A stretch of DNA of 64,000 bases from JAYFNU01 sp034933305 (GCA_034933305.1 JAYFNU010000011.1:19460-83459), one strand, 5' to 3'; shown: positions 1-9,341, numbered from the stretch's first letter. Notes: generated from the letters alone by a model not told the origin. Program-made: numbers and translations.

Positions 1-1562
1 CCTTCTATGTCGTCCGCTTCGACATAATGCCCGTAGCACACCGTGAAGGTGGTGTCGTCGACGATGAGCGCGGTCGGCACGAGCTGCACGAGATTGCGCA
101 CCTCGTTGTAGGACATGCCCTTGACGACGGCGTCGCACTGCGTGCCGGCGAGCGTGCCGCGCTTTCCGTACAGGCGCATGTTCGCGAACGAAAAGGTGCG
201 GAAGCGCCCCGCGGAATCGAATCCGAACGTGTATTCGTACAGCGGCGACTGCTCGTCGCCGAAAACGCCGTCGCTGTGGCTGTAAAGGGAGGTGCCGCCG
301 AGCAGCGTGTCGTCGTACAGCTGCATGTCCTGCGCCGCGAAGATGCGCTTGGCGTCGCCGCGGCTGTAATGATTGAGCGACAGCAGCGCCTCGTCGAAGA
401 CGAATTTGTCGCCGAGAAAATCGGTGTAGCTGTCGTACTGCGCGGCGGCCGGAGTCCCGCGCAGCGATTCGAGCAGCAGCGGATCGCTGCCGTCATAGCC
501 GACCCAGTTGCGCTCGGCGGCTGTCTTCTGGGTGAGATCGGCGGTCACGACGTACTCGCCGCGCCACGCCGGGTCGAAATTCGCGAAGCAGTCGGCGCGC
601 CCGAAGTGGACCTCGAGCATGTCGTCGCCCCCGGCGCCGCGGTAGCGGCGCAGCATGGAGACGGGCTTCCCGACGGCCGCCGCGATGGCGTCGACGGTCA
701 GGTTGTCGGCGGCATAGGAGGCGCTGAATACGCCGATGGTGCCGACGGCGCGCGCGGCGGTCACGTTGAGATAGGTCACCGACGACACGATGTATTTGTC
801 GTACCGCACGAGCACCTGCTCCTGCGCGAGGGAGTCGCCCGTCTTTGCGGCGCTCTCGTACAGCGTTCCGTCCTCATAGCGCCGCCCCGTGCTGCCGAGC
901 AGACGCTCGACCTCGCTGCGGCTCATGCCGGGCAGGATCTGCTGCGCCGACGCGAGATTGACGGCCGCATCGGCGGCCGCGGACGTCCCGGACAGCCAGC
1001 GGTAGGCGATGGGATAGAAGACAAGATAGGCGCCGCACAGCAGCGCGAGCGCGGCGAGGACCCCCGCCGCGGTGCGCAGCGCGCGGCCGTGCTGCTTTTT
1101 CGCCGCGCGGCGGGACGCGCCGTCCCCGGGATTCTCCGCGTCTGCGGGCGCCGCGTCCGGCGCGGCCTGCGCCGTTCCGGCGGCGGCGACGCCCTCGAAT
1201 GCGGCGCGCAGCCGCGCGAGGAAGCGGTCCGCCGTCTCCTGCGTGAACAGGTCGGACGCCTCGTCGCTCAGGGCCGTAAAGGTGAGCGCCGCGCAGCAGC
1301 CGCCCCGGTCGGACGGGGAAAAATCGAGCGCGATATAGCGGTCGGCGCACGTGAGGCGCACGACGTGCGGGATGAGGCGCGCTTCATACTGGACGCCGTC
1401 GAGCATGACGCGGCCCGCGGCGCTGCGGCCGGCGCGGACCAGCTTCGACGCGAAGGGCACGGTAAAGAGCCCGCGGACGAAATCCGCGTTCCCCAGCGCG
1501 TCCCAGGCCGTCTGCACGTCGGCCGGAAGATCAGTTTCGGAACGGATGAAAAGGTCTGGCAT
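1..1562 (-). CDS. START-like/BamE-like repeat membrane protein, 3' end off window
   Basis: This reading frame runs from an ATG at 1562 to the left edge with no stop, so the C-terminus is missing. The first ~125 residues look like a START/SRPBCC-type fold. A low-complexity Ala/Pro linker follows, then a basic stretch and one membrane segment (about residues 165-185). After that come repeats opening with motifs such as ILPGMSRSEVERLLGS and VKGMSYNEVRNLVQ, the pattern of SmpA/BamE-like domains. The predicted topology is N-terminus inside and repeats outside. The next gene upstream (1581-3311) has the same architecture, and its TAG stop overlaps the AGAGGT ribosome site of this one, so the two are probably coupled paralogs. 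The function is unknown. Confidence 0.75.
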   Translation of the reverse strand, partial: MPDLFIRSETDLPADVQTAWDALGNADFVRGLFTVPFASKLVRAGRSAAGRVMLDGVQYEARLIPHVVRLTCADRYIALDFSPSDRGGCCAALTFTALSDEASDLFTQETADRFLARLRAAFEGVAAAGTAQAAPDAAPADAENPGDGASRRAAKKQHGRALRTAAGVLAALALLCGAYLVFYPIAYRWLSGTSAAADAAVNLASAQQILPGMSRSEVERLLGSTGRRYEDGTLYESAAKTGDSLAQEQVLVRYDKYIVSSVTYLNVTAARAVGTIGVFSASYAADNLTVDAIAAAVGKPVSMLRRYRGAGGDDMLEVHFGRADCFANFDPAWRGEYVVTADLTQKTAAERNWVGYDGSDPLLLESLRGTPAAAQYDSYTDFLGDKFVFDEALLSLNHYSRGDAKRIFAAQDMQLYDDTLLGGTSLYSHSDGVFGDEQSPLYEYTFGFDSAGRFRTFSFANMRLYGKRGTLAGTQCDAVVKGMSYNEVRNLVQLVPTALIVDDTTFTVCYGHYVEADDIE

Positions 1563-1580
1563 AAATGCTTTTGGTTACCT

Positions 1581-3311
1581 CTAATAATTGACGTATATAT
1601 ACAGCGCCTGCCGTGTTTCCGGGTCGAACGTGACGACGAGCTCGAAGCTGCGCCGGATGTTGCCGTGCTCGGACAGCCGCCGCCCGAAGCAGAGCGTCAG
1701 GCCGTCGCCGGTCAGCTCCGCGGCGCTGGGCATCACGCCGAGCGCGCGGCAGACCTCTTCGACCGACATGCCCTCCTGCAGCCCGTAATCGGCCGCGCCG
1801 GTCAGCATGCCCGCTTTCTGCTCAAGGAAGAGATTCGTGAAGGAGGCCTCGGCGCACACGCCGCCGCGGTAGACCGCCGTGTAGCGGTAGCGCGCGGACG
1901 CGTTGTCGTTGATGATGACGCTTTTTTCGTAGGTCTCGATGATGCCCGACAGCAGCTGGTCGGTGCTCACGGGCTGCGTCGCGAGCAGGACGTCCGCCTG
2001 CTCCTGCGTGAGCCCCGGCAGCAGATACAGCCGCTCGTAGGAGACCTTGTCGGCGAGGTACAGCGAATAGCTGCTGTACTGCCGCTTGAGCGCGCGGGTC
2101 AGCTCCTCGACCTCGTAGGGATCGTCCGCCCGGTAGGGCGCGTAATACATCGCGTCCGTCTTCATGGTGGACGTGTTGAGCCGCACGATGAGCGCGCTCT
2201 TCTGTTCGCCCGAAAAAACGCTCTTGTAGGCGTTGAATTCGCCGTAATAAAAGACGCACAGGCCGCTCTTGTCGATGCTGAACGCGGAGCACGGCGCACC
2301 GACCGCCTCGTCGACCTCCGGCGCGCTCATGCCCGGCGACAGGTACGCCTCCAGCGCCCGGATCTCCCCTTCATAGGGAAGTATGCTCTGGGCGCGGTCG
2401 ATATAACCGAACCGGCGCACCTTCGCGTAGGCGTCGTAGACGACGAAGATCTGCCGCAGCGATACGCCGCTTTCGTCGCGCTCGAGGGAGTCGTAGCGGT
2501 ACTCGTCGGGCGAGATGCGGTGGCCTAGACAGCTGAGCATCAGCTCGAGCGAGGTCTTGCTCTGGCCGAGGCGGATGGCGGCGGCGTGCGTCTCGTCGAT
2601 ATTTTCGCTCTCGAGAACCGAAAGGCCCGAGGACGGCACGACGTCGCTGCGCTCGAAGCGCAGCGCCACCGACCGCGTGACGAACAGCAGCGCCGCGAGC
2701 GCGACGGCGACGAGGCACGCGCGCGGGGAAAAGCGGACGTCGGCCTCGGTGTTGTCCGGCGGGGACGCGTCGGCCGCCTGCGGGCGAAGCGAAAGATTTT
2801 TCAGGGGGGATTTGTAGCCCTGGAAGAACGTCGACAGCGCGGCCGCCGCGCGCCGGCTGCGGGACGGGGCGTCCGGCAGCATCTTCGGGGCGTAATCGGT
2901 GACCTCGTCGTCGCGGGCGTAGGCGGCCGATTTGAGCCGGGAAAGGATCTCCTCGTTCATGCGCGCGCGGGCGTCTCCCGCGCCCTGCCACCCCGACGCG
3001 CCGACGAGCAGCGTCACGAGCGTCACCCGGCAGCCGGTGTCGGTCGGCCGGATGGAGAATTCGTCGCACTCGTCGGCCGAGCTGATGGCGAGCTTCCGCA
3101 GCGGCTCGAAAGCGGTCACGACCCGCGTGCGCGGATCGTCGCGGAACGTGAGCTTCGCGCCCAGCGAAATGCCCGGCTCCGCTTCGATGAGCTCGCGCGG
3201 CAGCGGAAAGCCGTACCATTCCCGATAGCTTTTCGGATTCGTCAGCAGATCGAAGACGACGGTATCGGCGCAGTGAAAATCCATGGAAACGGGCGTGCAG
3301 CCGACGGACAC
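1581..3311 (-). CDS. START-like/BamE-like repeat membrane protein (paralog of neighbour)
   Basis: The product is 576 residues. I place the start at a GTG (3311) because GAAAGGAGG lies 7 bases upstream; an in-frame ATG nine codons later lacks a site. Residues ~10-150 resemble a START/SRPBCC domain (SYREWYGFPLP, an acidic middle, long C-terminal helix). A membrane segment (ACLVAVALAALLFV) follows, near residue 230. The rest holds three or four BamE-like units, recognisable by LSPGMSAPEVDEAVGAP and LQEGMSVEEVCRALG. A sigma-A-like promoter lies just upstream. It is followed after 18 bases by a paralog. This looks like a sensor or anchor with an intracellular lipid-binding-type fold, but no role can be assigned. 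Confidence 0.75.
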   Translation of the reverse strand: MSVGCTPVSMDFHCADTVVFDLLTNPKSYREWYGFPLPRELIEAEPGISLGAKLTFRDDPRTRVVTAFEPLRKLAISSADECDEFSIRPTDTGCRVTLVTLLVGASGWQGAGDARARMNEEILSRLKSAAYARDDEVTDYAPKMLPDAPSRSRRAAAALSTFFQGYKSPLKNLSLRPQAADASPPDNTEADVRFSPRACLVAVALAALLFVTRSVALRFERSDVVPSSGLSVLESENIDETHAAAIRLGQSKTSLELMLSCLGHRISPDEYRYDSLERDESGVSLRQIFVVYDAYAKVRRFGYIDRAQSILPYEGEIRALEAYLSPGMSAPEVDEAVGAPCSAFSIDKSGLCVFYYGEFNAYKSVFSGEQKSALIVRLNTSTMKTDAMYYAPYRADDPYEVEELTRALKRQYSSYSLYLADKVSYERLYLLPGLTQEQADVLLATQPVSTDQLLSGIIETYEKSVIINDNASARYRYTAVYRGGVCAEASFTNLFLEQKAGMLTGAADYGLQEGMSVEEVCRALGVMPSAAELTGDGLTLCFGRRLSEHGNIRRSFELVVTFDPETRQALYIYVNY

Positions 3312-3345
3312 GGGACGGCCTCCTTTCAGGGCATTCGTAATAGTA

Positions 3346-3374
3346 ATGATAGCACGGTGCGCGGCGCTTGTAAA
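3346..3374 (-). promoter_or_regulatory. sigma-A-like promoter for the START/BamE pair
   Basis: On the minus strand TTTACA (-35) and TATCAT (-10) are separated by 17 bases, about 35 bases upstream of the GTG start at 3311. Confidence 0.55.
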
Positions 3375-3453
3375 CAAAGAAAGCGCGCCGGACGGCCCCC
3401 GGGCGCCGCATAAAGTCCGCGGCGGCGGCAAAACTATTTTTCGTGAAGGGGGA

Positions 3454-4170
3454 ATGATTTTGCTGCAGGAATGCGGAAGGACGGCGCTGACGGCGCTCGC
3501 CTCGCTCGCCGCGCTGTTTCTGCTCACGAAGCTCATGGGCGCGCGGCAGGTGTCGCAGCTGAGCATGTTCGACTATATCAACGGCATCACCATCGGCTCC
3601 GTCACGGCGGAGCTCGCGCTGGGCGGCTGGGACGGATTCCCCGCCGCGCTGACGGCGATGATCGTCTATGCGGGGGCGTCGGTGCTCATCGCGTTCGCGA
3701 CGAACAAATCGGTCCGGCTGCGCGGATTTTTCGTCGGCCGCCCGATGATCCTCTACGAGAACGGCACGCTGTACGAGAAGAATCTTGCGCGCGCGAAGCT
3801 CGACGTCAACGAGTTTCTGACCCACTGCCGCTGCGAGGGATACTTCAGCCTCGGCGACATCGAGACCGCCGTCCTCGAGACCAACGGAAAGATCAGCTTT
3901 CTGCCGAAGAGCGCCGCGCGCCCCGTGACGCCGGAGGATCTCGGGCTCGAGCCCGAACGGGCGTCGCTCAGCGCGAACGTCGCGCTCGACGGCGAGGCGA
4001 TGGAAAAAGTCCTGCGGCAGACGGGGAAGGACGGCGCCTGGCTCAGAAAGCAGCTCGACGCGCAGGGTGTGAAGCTCGCCGACGTGCTGCTCGCGTGCTG
4101 CGACGGCGCGGGCAGCTTCAGCGTCTACGAAAAGACGGGCGAGCCCGTCGACCGGGATCTGTTTTTGTGA
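3454..4170 (+). CDS. DUF421 (YetF/YdfR-like) membrane protein
   Basis: The product is 238 residues, within the usual range of YetF-like proteins. The N-terminal ~85 residues hold three hydrophobic segments, including the family's KLMGARQVSQLSMFDYINGI stretch. A small cytoplasmic alpha/beta domain follows (GRPMILYENGTLYEKNLARA), with a C-terminal tail. The start at 3454 follows GAAGGGGG. The gene stands alone between a divergent operon and a convergent asnA, with a strong terminator right after it. In Bacillus the family has been linked to spore or envelope functions, but the biochemical role is not known. The family assignment is firm; the function is not. Confidence 0.85.
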   Translation: MILLQECGRTALTALASLAALFLLTKLMGARQVSQLSMFDYINGITIGSVTAELALGGWDGFPAALTAMIVYAGASVLIAFATNKSVRLRGFFVGRPMILYENGTLYEKNLARAKLDVNEFLTHCRCEGYFSLGDIETAVLETNGKISFLPKSAARPVTPEDLGLEPERASLSANVALDGEAMEKVLRQTGKDGAWLRKQLDAQGVKLADVLLACCDGAGSFSVYEKTGEPVDRDLFL

Positions 4171-4197
4171 ACCGCGTCCGCCGCAGGCGCGCGGAAA

Positions 4198-4228
4198 GGG
4201 CGGACCGCTCTGCGGTCCGCCCTTTTTT
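4198..4228 (+). terminator. intrinsic terminator
   Basis: An 11-bp GC-rich perfect stem (GGGCGGACCGC) with a TCT loop is followed by six T. It lies between the convergent YetF-like gene and asnA. Confidence 0.9.
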
Positions 4229-4235
4229 CACCGAT

Positions 4236-5246
4236 TCAGAGAAGAGGGATGCCGTGCTCCGCGCAGCTCTTGCGCATGTGGGCCGGCCAGACGGAGGCCT
4301 GCACCTCGCCGATGTGCGCCTTGCGCAGCATGAGCATGCACAGGCGCGACTGGCCGATGCCGCCGCCGACGGTGTACGGCAACTCGCCGCGCAGCAGCGC
4401 GCGGTGGAAGGGGAGCTTCGCGCGCTCGGGGCAGCCCGCCTTTTCGAGCTGCGCGCGCAGCGATTCCTCGCTCACGCGGATGCCCATGCTCGACAGCTCG
4501 AAGCCGATGCCGAGCAGCTTGTTCCACACGAGGATGTCCCCGTTGAGCGCCCAGTCGTCGTAGTCGGGCGCGCGGCCGTCGTGCGGCGCGCCGCCGGCGA
4601 GCCTGTCGCCGATGCCGATGATGAAAACGCTCTTCTTGTCATGGCAGATGGCGTTCTCGCGCTCCTTGGGCGTCTTGCGGGGATAGGCGTCCTCGAGCTC
4701 CTGCGCGGTGACGAAAAAGATCTCGTCGGCGAGCGGAAAATCGATCGCGGGGAACTCGTAGCAGGCCGTGGCCGCCGTCTGCTTCATCGCGCCGTAGATC
4801 GAGCGCACCGTCGCCATCAGGTACGCCGTGGTCCGCTGGTCCTTCGTGATGACCTTCTCCCAGTCCCACTGGTCGACATAGACGGAGTGCAGATTGTCGA
4901 GCTCCTCGTCGCGCCGGATGGCGTTCATGTCGGTGTAGAGCCCCTCGCCGGGGCCGAAGCCGTACTGCGCGAGGGCGTAGCGCTTCCATTTCGCGAGCGA
5001 ATGGACAACCTCCACCTCGCCGCCGAGCTCGGGGATATCGAACGACACCGGGCGTTCGACGCCGTTGAGGTTGTCGTTGAGGCCGCTGTCGGCGGTGACG
5101 AACATCGGCGCCGAGACGCGGTGGAGATTGAGCGCGACGGCGAGATATTTTTCAAAATTGTCCTTGATGATCTTGATGCCGCGCTGGGTGTCGCGCCCGT
5201 CGAGGCGCGGGGCGTAGCCCTCGGGGAAGATGGTTCTCTTGCTCAT
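4236..5246 (-). CDS. asnA: aspartate-ammonia ligase AsnA
   Basis: The product is 336 residues, the usual AsnA length. It makes asparagine from aspartate, ammonia and ATP through aspartyl-AMP. The fold is class II aminoacyl-tRNA-synthetase-like; the characteristic stretches are FVTADSGLNDNLNGVERPVS near the N-terminus, the acidic YTDMNAIRRDE, QWDWEKVI, and a C-terminal GGGIGQSRLCMLML with the motif-3 arginine. It is the last gene of a minus-strand group (queH, DUF1461 protein, asnA), 29 bases after its neighbour, and has an AAGGACGG ribosome site. No T-box or other leader precedes it. The assignment is secure. Confidence 0.96.
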   Translation of the reverse strand: MSKRTIFPEGYAPRLDGRDTQRGIKIIKDNFEKYLAVALNLHRVSAPMFVTADSGLNDNLNGVERPVSFDIPELGGEVEVVHSLAKWKRYALAQYGFGPGEGLYTDMNAIRRDEELDNLHSVYVDQWDWEKVITKDQRTTAYLMATVRSIYGAMKQTAATACYEFPAIDFPLADEIFFVTAQELEDAYPRKTPKERENAICHDKKSVFIIGIGDRLAGGAPHDGRAPDYDDWALNGDILVWNKLLGIGFELSSMGIRVSEESLRAQLEKAGCPERAKLPFHRALLRGELPYTVGGGIGQSRLCMLMLRKAHIGEVQASVWPAHMRKSCAEHGIPLL

Positions 5247-5275
5247 GCCGGCCGTCCTTCTTTATATCTGAAAAT

Positions 5276-5914
5276 TTATTCGGCTGTGTGTCTGCGGCAC
5301 CCCGCCAGCAGCTCGAGCGCCGCCGCGAGCGCCCAGAAAAGCGCGATGACGAGCGCGCAGTGCAGGAAAAAGCGCTCGGGCAGGATCTTGATGACGGGGT
5401 CGGTCGCGGGATCGAAATACCAGTAATCGTTGCGGAAAAACAGTTTGTGGAACAGCACGAACGCGCTGTCGAAGTCGGCCGCGGCGGCCGCGAGCAGCGC
5501 GCAGGGCACGGCGAGCGTCACGAAACCGCCGACGCGCAGATACCCGCGCGGGCGCCCCCGCATGACCGCCGCCATGGCGACGAGCAGCGCGAGCGCCGCC
5601 GCGCCCGCCGCATAGACGCCGTTGAAAAGGACGCGGCATTCCTCGAAGTGGATCGCGCCCGTCCTTGAGAAGGCGAGATCCGGCAACGAGAACTCCGCCG
5701 TCGAGAAGGGGCGCAGGAATTCCATCACCGCGCCGTAATTGCGCAGCGCGACCTCCCGCGCATATCCCGACGAAGCGGGGATGCCCAGCGCGTCGACGTC
5801 GATGCGGTAGGGAAGGCCCGTCAGATGGATGAAGCCGAGGCCCGCGGCCGTCGCCGCGAGCAGACACAGGACGCCGAACACAATGCCGGCGGGGACACAG
5901 CTCTTCTTTTTCAC
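5276..5914 (-). CDS. DUF1461 / TIGR01906 integral membrane protein
   Basis: The product is 212 residues with about four membrane segments: one near the N-terminus (AGIVFGVLCLLAATAAGLGF), two central and one at the C-terminus. The family signature sits in the extracellular loop, where a segment near FFRNDYWYFDPATDPVIKIL precedes PERFFLHC. The start is a GTG at 5914 whose last two bases form the queH stop (GTGA overlap), so translation is coupled. An upstream in-frame ATG would run deep into queH and is rejected. The function of the family is unknown. Its linkage to queH here may simply be operon packing. Confidence 0.85.
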   Translation of the reverse strand: MKKKSCVPAGIVFGVLCLLAATAAGLGFIHLTGLPYRIDVDALGIPASSGYAREVALRNYGAVMEFLRPFSTAEFSLPDLAFSRTGAIHFEECRVLFNGVYAAGAAALALLVAMAAVMRGRPRGYLRVGGFVTLAVPCALLAAAAADFDSAFVLFHKLFFRNDYWYFDPATDPVIKILPERFFLHCALVIALFWALAAALELLAGCRRHTAE

Positions 5915-6519
5915 AGCGCGCCTTTCGCAAACTCGCAGCCGCAGTACGACTGCCGGTAGATCTTGTATTCTTCGGCAAAGCGCGTCGAGCGCAGATAGCC
6001 GTCGCGCTTTTTGAAGTCGGACCACAGCCACGGGACGTTATACCGCTCGGCGAGCGCCGCGCCGACGCGGTTGACGGCGTCGGCGTCCTTGTGCGGGCTG
6101 ACGGTGAGCGTCGAGCAGAAAAAGTCGAAGCCGCCGGCCGCCGCGAAGGCGGCCGTCCTTCCGAGCCGCAGCTCGAAGCAGCGCTCGCAGCGCGCGCCGC
6201 CCTCCGGCGCGCCCTCGAGTCCCGCCGCGCACGCGAGGAACTCGCCGTGGTCGTAGTCGAAGTCGACATAGCCGACGGGCCGCGCAAAGGGCATCTCGCC
6301 GAGGATGCGGATCTGCTCCGCCTTGCGCTTTTCGTATTCCGCCCGCGGGAAGATGTTCGGGTTATAGTAGACGACGGTGACGTCGAAGTGCTCCGCGAGC
6401 AGCGTCACGACGTGCGACGCGCACACCGCGCAGCAGCTGTGCAGCGCGATGCGCGGCGCCGGGCCCTGCGCCGCGTCGCGCACGATCCCGTCGAAGCGCC
6501 GCAGATATTCCGTTCCCAT
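5911..6519 (-). CDS. queH: epoxyqueuosine reductase QueH
   Basis: The product is 202 residues. QueH (former DUF208) carries out the last step of queuosine tRNA modification, reducing epoxyqueuosine without cobalamin. Metal-binding cysteines are visible as HSCCAVC near the N-terminus, CERCFELR in the middle and SYCGC at the C-terminus, together with the conserved YYNPNIFPRAEYEKR and STLTVSPHKD motifs. I chose the ATG at 6519 because it directly precedes the conserved N-terminus; an ATG 19 codons earlier is possible. The gene heads a three-gene operon behind a good promoter. No other queuosine biosynthesis gene is in the window. Confidence 0.92.
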   Translation of the reverse strand: MGTEYLRRFDGIVRDAAQGPAPRIALHSCCAVCASHVVTLLAEHFDVTVVYYNPNIFPRAEYEKRKAEQIRILGEMPFARPVGYVDFDYDHGEFLACAAGLEGAPEGGARCERCFELRLGRTAAFAAAGGFDFFCSTLTVSPHKDADAVNRVGAALAERYNVPWLWSDFKKRDGYLRSTRFAEEYKIYRQSYCGCEFAKGAL

Positions 6520-6587
6520 CGTTCTCTCACCGCCCGCATGCGCCCGCAGACGGGCCGGCGCCGGCCCCGCAGGCATTTAATTACAGT

Positions 6588-6616
6588 ATTATAGCAAAAC
6601 GCGCCGGCGTTCGCAA
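6588..6616 (-). promoter_or_regulatory. promoter for the queH operon
   Basis: On the minus strand TTGCGA, a 17-base spacer, then a perfect TATAAT. It is divergent from the penicillin-binding protein promoter that begins 20 bases away. Confidence 0.6.
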
Positions 6617-6636
6617 GGCGCGCCGAAAAGAAAGGC

Positions 6637-6665
6637 TTAACAAAACCGCGCGGATATGTTATCAT
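6637..6665 (+). promoter_or_regulatory. promoter for the penicillin-binding protein gene
   Basis: TTAACA and TATCAT are spaced by 17 bases, 62 bases upstream of the ATG. Confidence 0.6.
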
Positions 6666-6727
6666 ACTTTTACCTGTGACTTTCTCGCAGGCCTCGGCAC
6701 CCTTTCTCAGCAAGGAGAGTGGTCATC

Positions 6728-9289
6728 ATGGACGACAAAAACAAGAATTTATATGATGCCGGCGGCGAGCGCCCGGCGCAGGGCGGCGCCGATACCGACG
6801 CGGACGGCGTGCGCATTTTCCGCTCCGACAGCTATACCGACGGCGAGCCCGACGCCGGCGAGACCGCGCGGCAGCCGCGGCGTTCCGTGCCGGAGCGCTC
6901 GCGCAGCGCCCGCGGCAGATCGTCGCGGTCGAAAAAATCGGCCGCCGCATCGCTGCTCGACCGCCTCGGGATCGGCGCGAAAAACGCGCGCACGAGAAAG
7001 AGCGCCGGCGGCGATCAGAGCGAAAAAGACGCGAAGAACCCGAAGGACGGCGCGGAGCTGACGAAAAAGCAGCGCGTGTGGCGCACCGTGTGGCATGTGC
7101 TGCTCACGGTGTTCTGCGTTTTCGTCATCCTCGGGTGCGCCCTCGCGGTCATCGTGTCGATCTACCTCGTCGACGTGACGGCGGACGACGACACGCTGCT
7201 CGATCTCAACTCCCTCAAGCTCAGCTACTCGACCATCCTGATGGCGAAGAACGCCGACACGCAGGAGTGGCAGGAATACGAGCGCATCTACGGCAACGAG
7301 AACCGCGTGTGGGTCGATTACGACGACATGCCCCAGTGCCTCATCGACGCGACCATCTCGTCGGAGGACCAGCGCTTCAACAGCCACCACGGCGTCGACT
7401 GGAAGCGCACCATCGCGGCGTTCGTCAACGAATACGTCTTCCGCCTGTACAGCAACACGCAGGGCGGTTCGACGATCACCCAGCAGCTCATCAAGAACAT
7501 CACGAACGAGAACTCGGTCGGCGGCTTGTCGGGCGTGCTGCGCAAGATCCGCGAGATCTACCGCGCGCTGCGGCTCGAGCAGGATTTCTCAAAGCAGCAG
7601 ATCATGGAGGCGTACCTCAACACCTTCCGATTGAGCGGGCAGCTCGCGGGCATCGAGTCCGCCGCGAATTATTTCTTCAACAAGCCGACGTCGCAGCTGA
7701 CCGCCGCGGAATGCGCGGCCATCGTGTGCATCACGAAGTTCCCGACGAAATACGATCCGATCGCCAACCCCGAGGAGAACAAGAACCAGCGCGAGACGAT
7801 CCTGTGGCAGATGAACCAGTACGGCTACTTGTCCGACACGGAGTATCAGGCGGCGCTCGCGGAGAGCGCGACGATGACATTCCTTGCGGGCAACACCTCG
7901 GACAACACGCAGATCTACAGCTATTTTACCGACACGGCCATCGAAGAGGTCATCAACGATCTGCAGAAATACAACAACATGTCCTATGACGACGCCTACA
8001 AGCTCTTCTACGAGGGCGGCCTGACGGTGTACCTCACCGTCGACCCCAAGGTCCAGGCGGCGGTCGAGGACGTCGCGGTCAACGGCGACATGTGGCCGGA
8101 TCTCGAGTACAACGACGACGGCACCGTCGCGGAGAACCAGCTCGAGGGCGCGATGGTCGTCATGAATTATCAGGGCGAGATCGTCGGCATCGCGGGCGGC
8201 ATCCGCGAGAAGACCGAAAGCCTCGGCCTCAACCGCGCCTACGGCTCGATGAAGTTCTACGGCGACGGCACCTATGCGCAGACGGGCGGCGTGCGGCAGA
8301 CGGGCTCCTCGATGAAGCCGCTGTCGGTCTACGCCCCGGCGCTCGAGCTCAACAAGATCACCTACTCCTCGCTGTTCGAGGATTCGCCGGTCATGCTCGA
8401 TGAGAACGGCGATCCCTATCCGCGCAACTACGGCCGCACCTACGGCGAATACGGCACGTCCGTCACCGTCTACGAGGCGGTGCGCGTGTCGCTCAACACC
8501 ATCGCCGTCAAGGTCCTGCAGACCATCGGCTACGATTTCGCGTTCGACTTCGTCGAGACGCGCTTCGGCATCACGACGCTCGTCGACAACAGCGACAACA
8601 TCTTCGACTCCACGACCGGCAAGCGCATCATCGACCGCACGCTGTCGCTCGGCCTCGGCAGTCTGACGTTCGGCGCGTCGCCGCACGAGATGTGCGCCGC
8701 GTATGCGGCGTTCGGCAACGGCGGTACGTACATCACGCCGCACTGCTATTCGAAGGTCGTCGATTCCCGCGGCAACGTGCTGCTCGATTCCTCCAAGACG
8801 GTCCAGACCATCAAGGCGCTGTCGGACGACACGGCCATGATCATGAACAAGCTGCTGCAGGGCGTGGCGACGCAGGGCACCGGTTACTTCTTCAAGCCGA
8901 GCGACGGCCTGCCGTACGCCGGAAAATCGGGCACGACGAGCGACGCGAAGGACTACTGGTATATCGGCATGAACCCCTACTACGTCATGGCCTGCTGGCA
9001 GGGCTACGACCAGCCGCAGACCATGGTGCTGCCCGACCGCAAGCCGGCCGGCATGGCCTTCAAGGCGGTCATGGGCACCATCAGCGCGGGCCTCGAGTGG
9101 AAGGATTTCCCTGTCGCGGAGGGCGTCGGCACGGCGACCGTCTGCAAGGCGTCGGGCGACCTCGCGTCCCCCGAGTGCCCCGAGACGAGGACCGGCTGGT
9201 ACAACGAGGGCTATTATCCGACGACGACGTGCGTGCACGCGCTCGCCCCCGTCAAGGAGATTGTCGATTACTCCGGGTTCACGGGCTGA
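6728..9289 (+). CDS. class A penicillin-binding protein (PBP1A-like)
   Basis: This is a bifunctional peptidoglycan glycosyltransferase/transpeptidase of 853 residues. A charged, low-complexity cytoplasmic tail of ~120 residues precedes one membrane anchor (VLLTVFCVFVILGCALAVIV). The GT51 domain shows SSEDQRF (about residue 212, catalytic Glu) and GGSTITQQLIKN (about 246). The transpeptidase domain has SSMK with nucleophile Ser527, SLN at 588 and KSGT at 733. There is no long C-terminal extension. The start at 6728 has AAGGAG 10 bases upstream; a GTG at 6719 is too close to that site. It has its own promoter and terminator and acts outside the membrane in wall growth. Confidence 0.95.
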   Translation: MDDKNKNLYDAGGERPAQGGADTDADGVRIFRSDSYTDGEPDAGETARQPRRSVPERSRSARGRSSRSKKSAAASLLDRLGIGAKNARTRKSAGGDQSEKDAKNPKDGAELTKKQRVWRTVWHVLLTVFCVFVILGCALAVIVSIYLVDVTADDDTLLDLNSLKLSYSTILMAKNADTQEWQEYERIYGNENRVWVDYDDMPQCLIDATISSEDQRFNSHHGVDWKRTIAAFVNEYVFRLYSNTQGGSTITQQLIKNITNENSVGGLSGVLRKIREIYRALRLEQDFSKQQIMEAYLNTFRLSGQLAGIESAANYFFNKPTSQLTAAECAAIVCITKFPTKYDPIANPEENKNQRETILWQMNQYGYLSDTEYQAALAESATMTFLAGNTSDNTQIYSYFTDTAIEEVINDLQKYNNMSYDDAYKLFYEGGLTVYLTVDPKVQAAVEDVAVNGDMWPDLEYNDDGTVAENQLEGAMVVMNYQGEIVGIAGGIREKTESLGLNRAYGSMKFYGDGTYAQTGGVRQTGSSMKPLSVYAPALELNKITYSSLFEDSPVMLDENGDPYPRNYGRTYGEYGTSVTVYEAVRVSLNTIAVKVLQTIGYDFAFDFVETRFGITTLVDNSDNIFDSTTGKRIIDRTLSLGLGSLTFGASPHEMCAAYAAFGNGGTYITPHCYSKVVDSRGNVLLDSSKTVQTIKALSDDTAMIMNKLLQGVATQGTGYFFKPSDGLPYAGKSGTTSDAKDYWYIGMNPYYVMACWQGYDQPQTMVLPDRKPAGMAFKAVMGTISAGLEWKDFPVAEGVGTATVCKASGDLASPECPETRTGWYNEGYYPTTTCVHALAPVKEIVDYSGFTG

Positions 9290-9308
9290 TCCTCAACGGC
9301 AGACCGAA

Positions 9309-9341
9309 GGGCCGCGCGGAATTTCCGCGCGGCCCTTTTTT
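9309..9341 (+). terminator. intrinsic terminator
   Basis: An 11-bp stem (GGGCCGCGCGG and its complement) with a 5-base loop is followed by six T, just after the penicillin-binding protein gene. Confidence 0.9.

Noticed and set aside
27..2528. A very long open frame (833 codons) on the plus strand
   Set aside because: It lies opposite the two START/BamE-like genes, has an Arg/Gly/Val-rich composition without any recognisable motif, and comes from antisense reading of GC-rich codons.
9309..9341. CRISPR-like or mobile-element inverted repeats in gaps
   Set aside because: All inverted repeats found are single terminators or leader hairpins; no direct repeat arrays, transposases or target-site duplications were seen.
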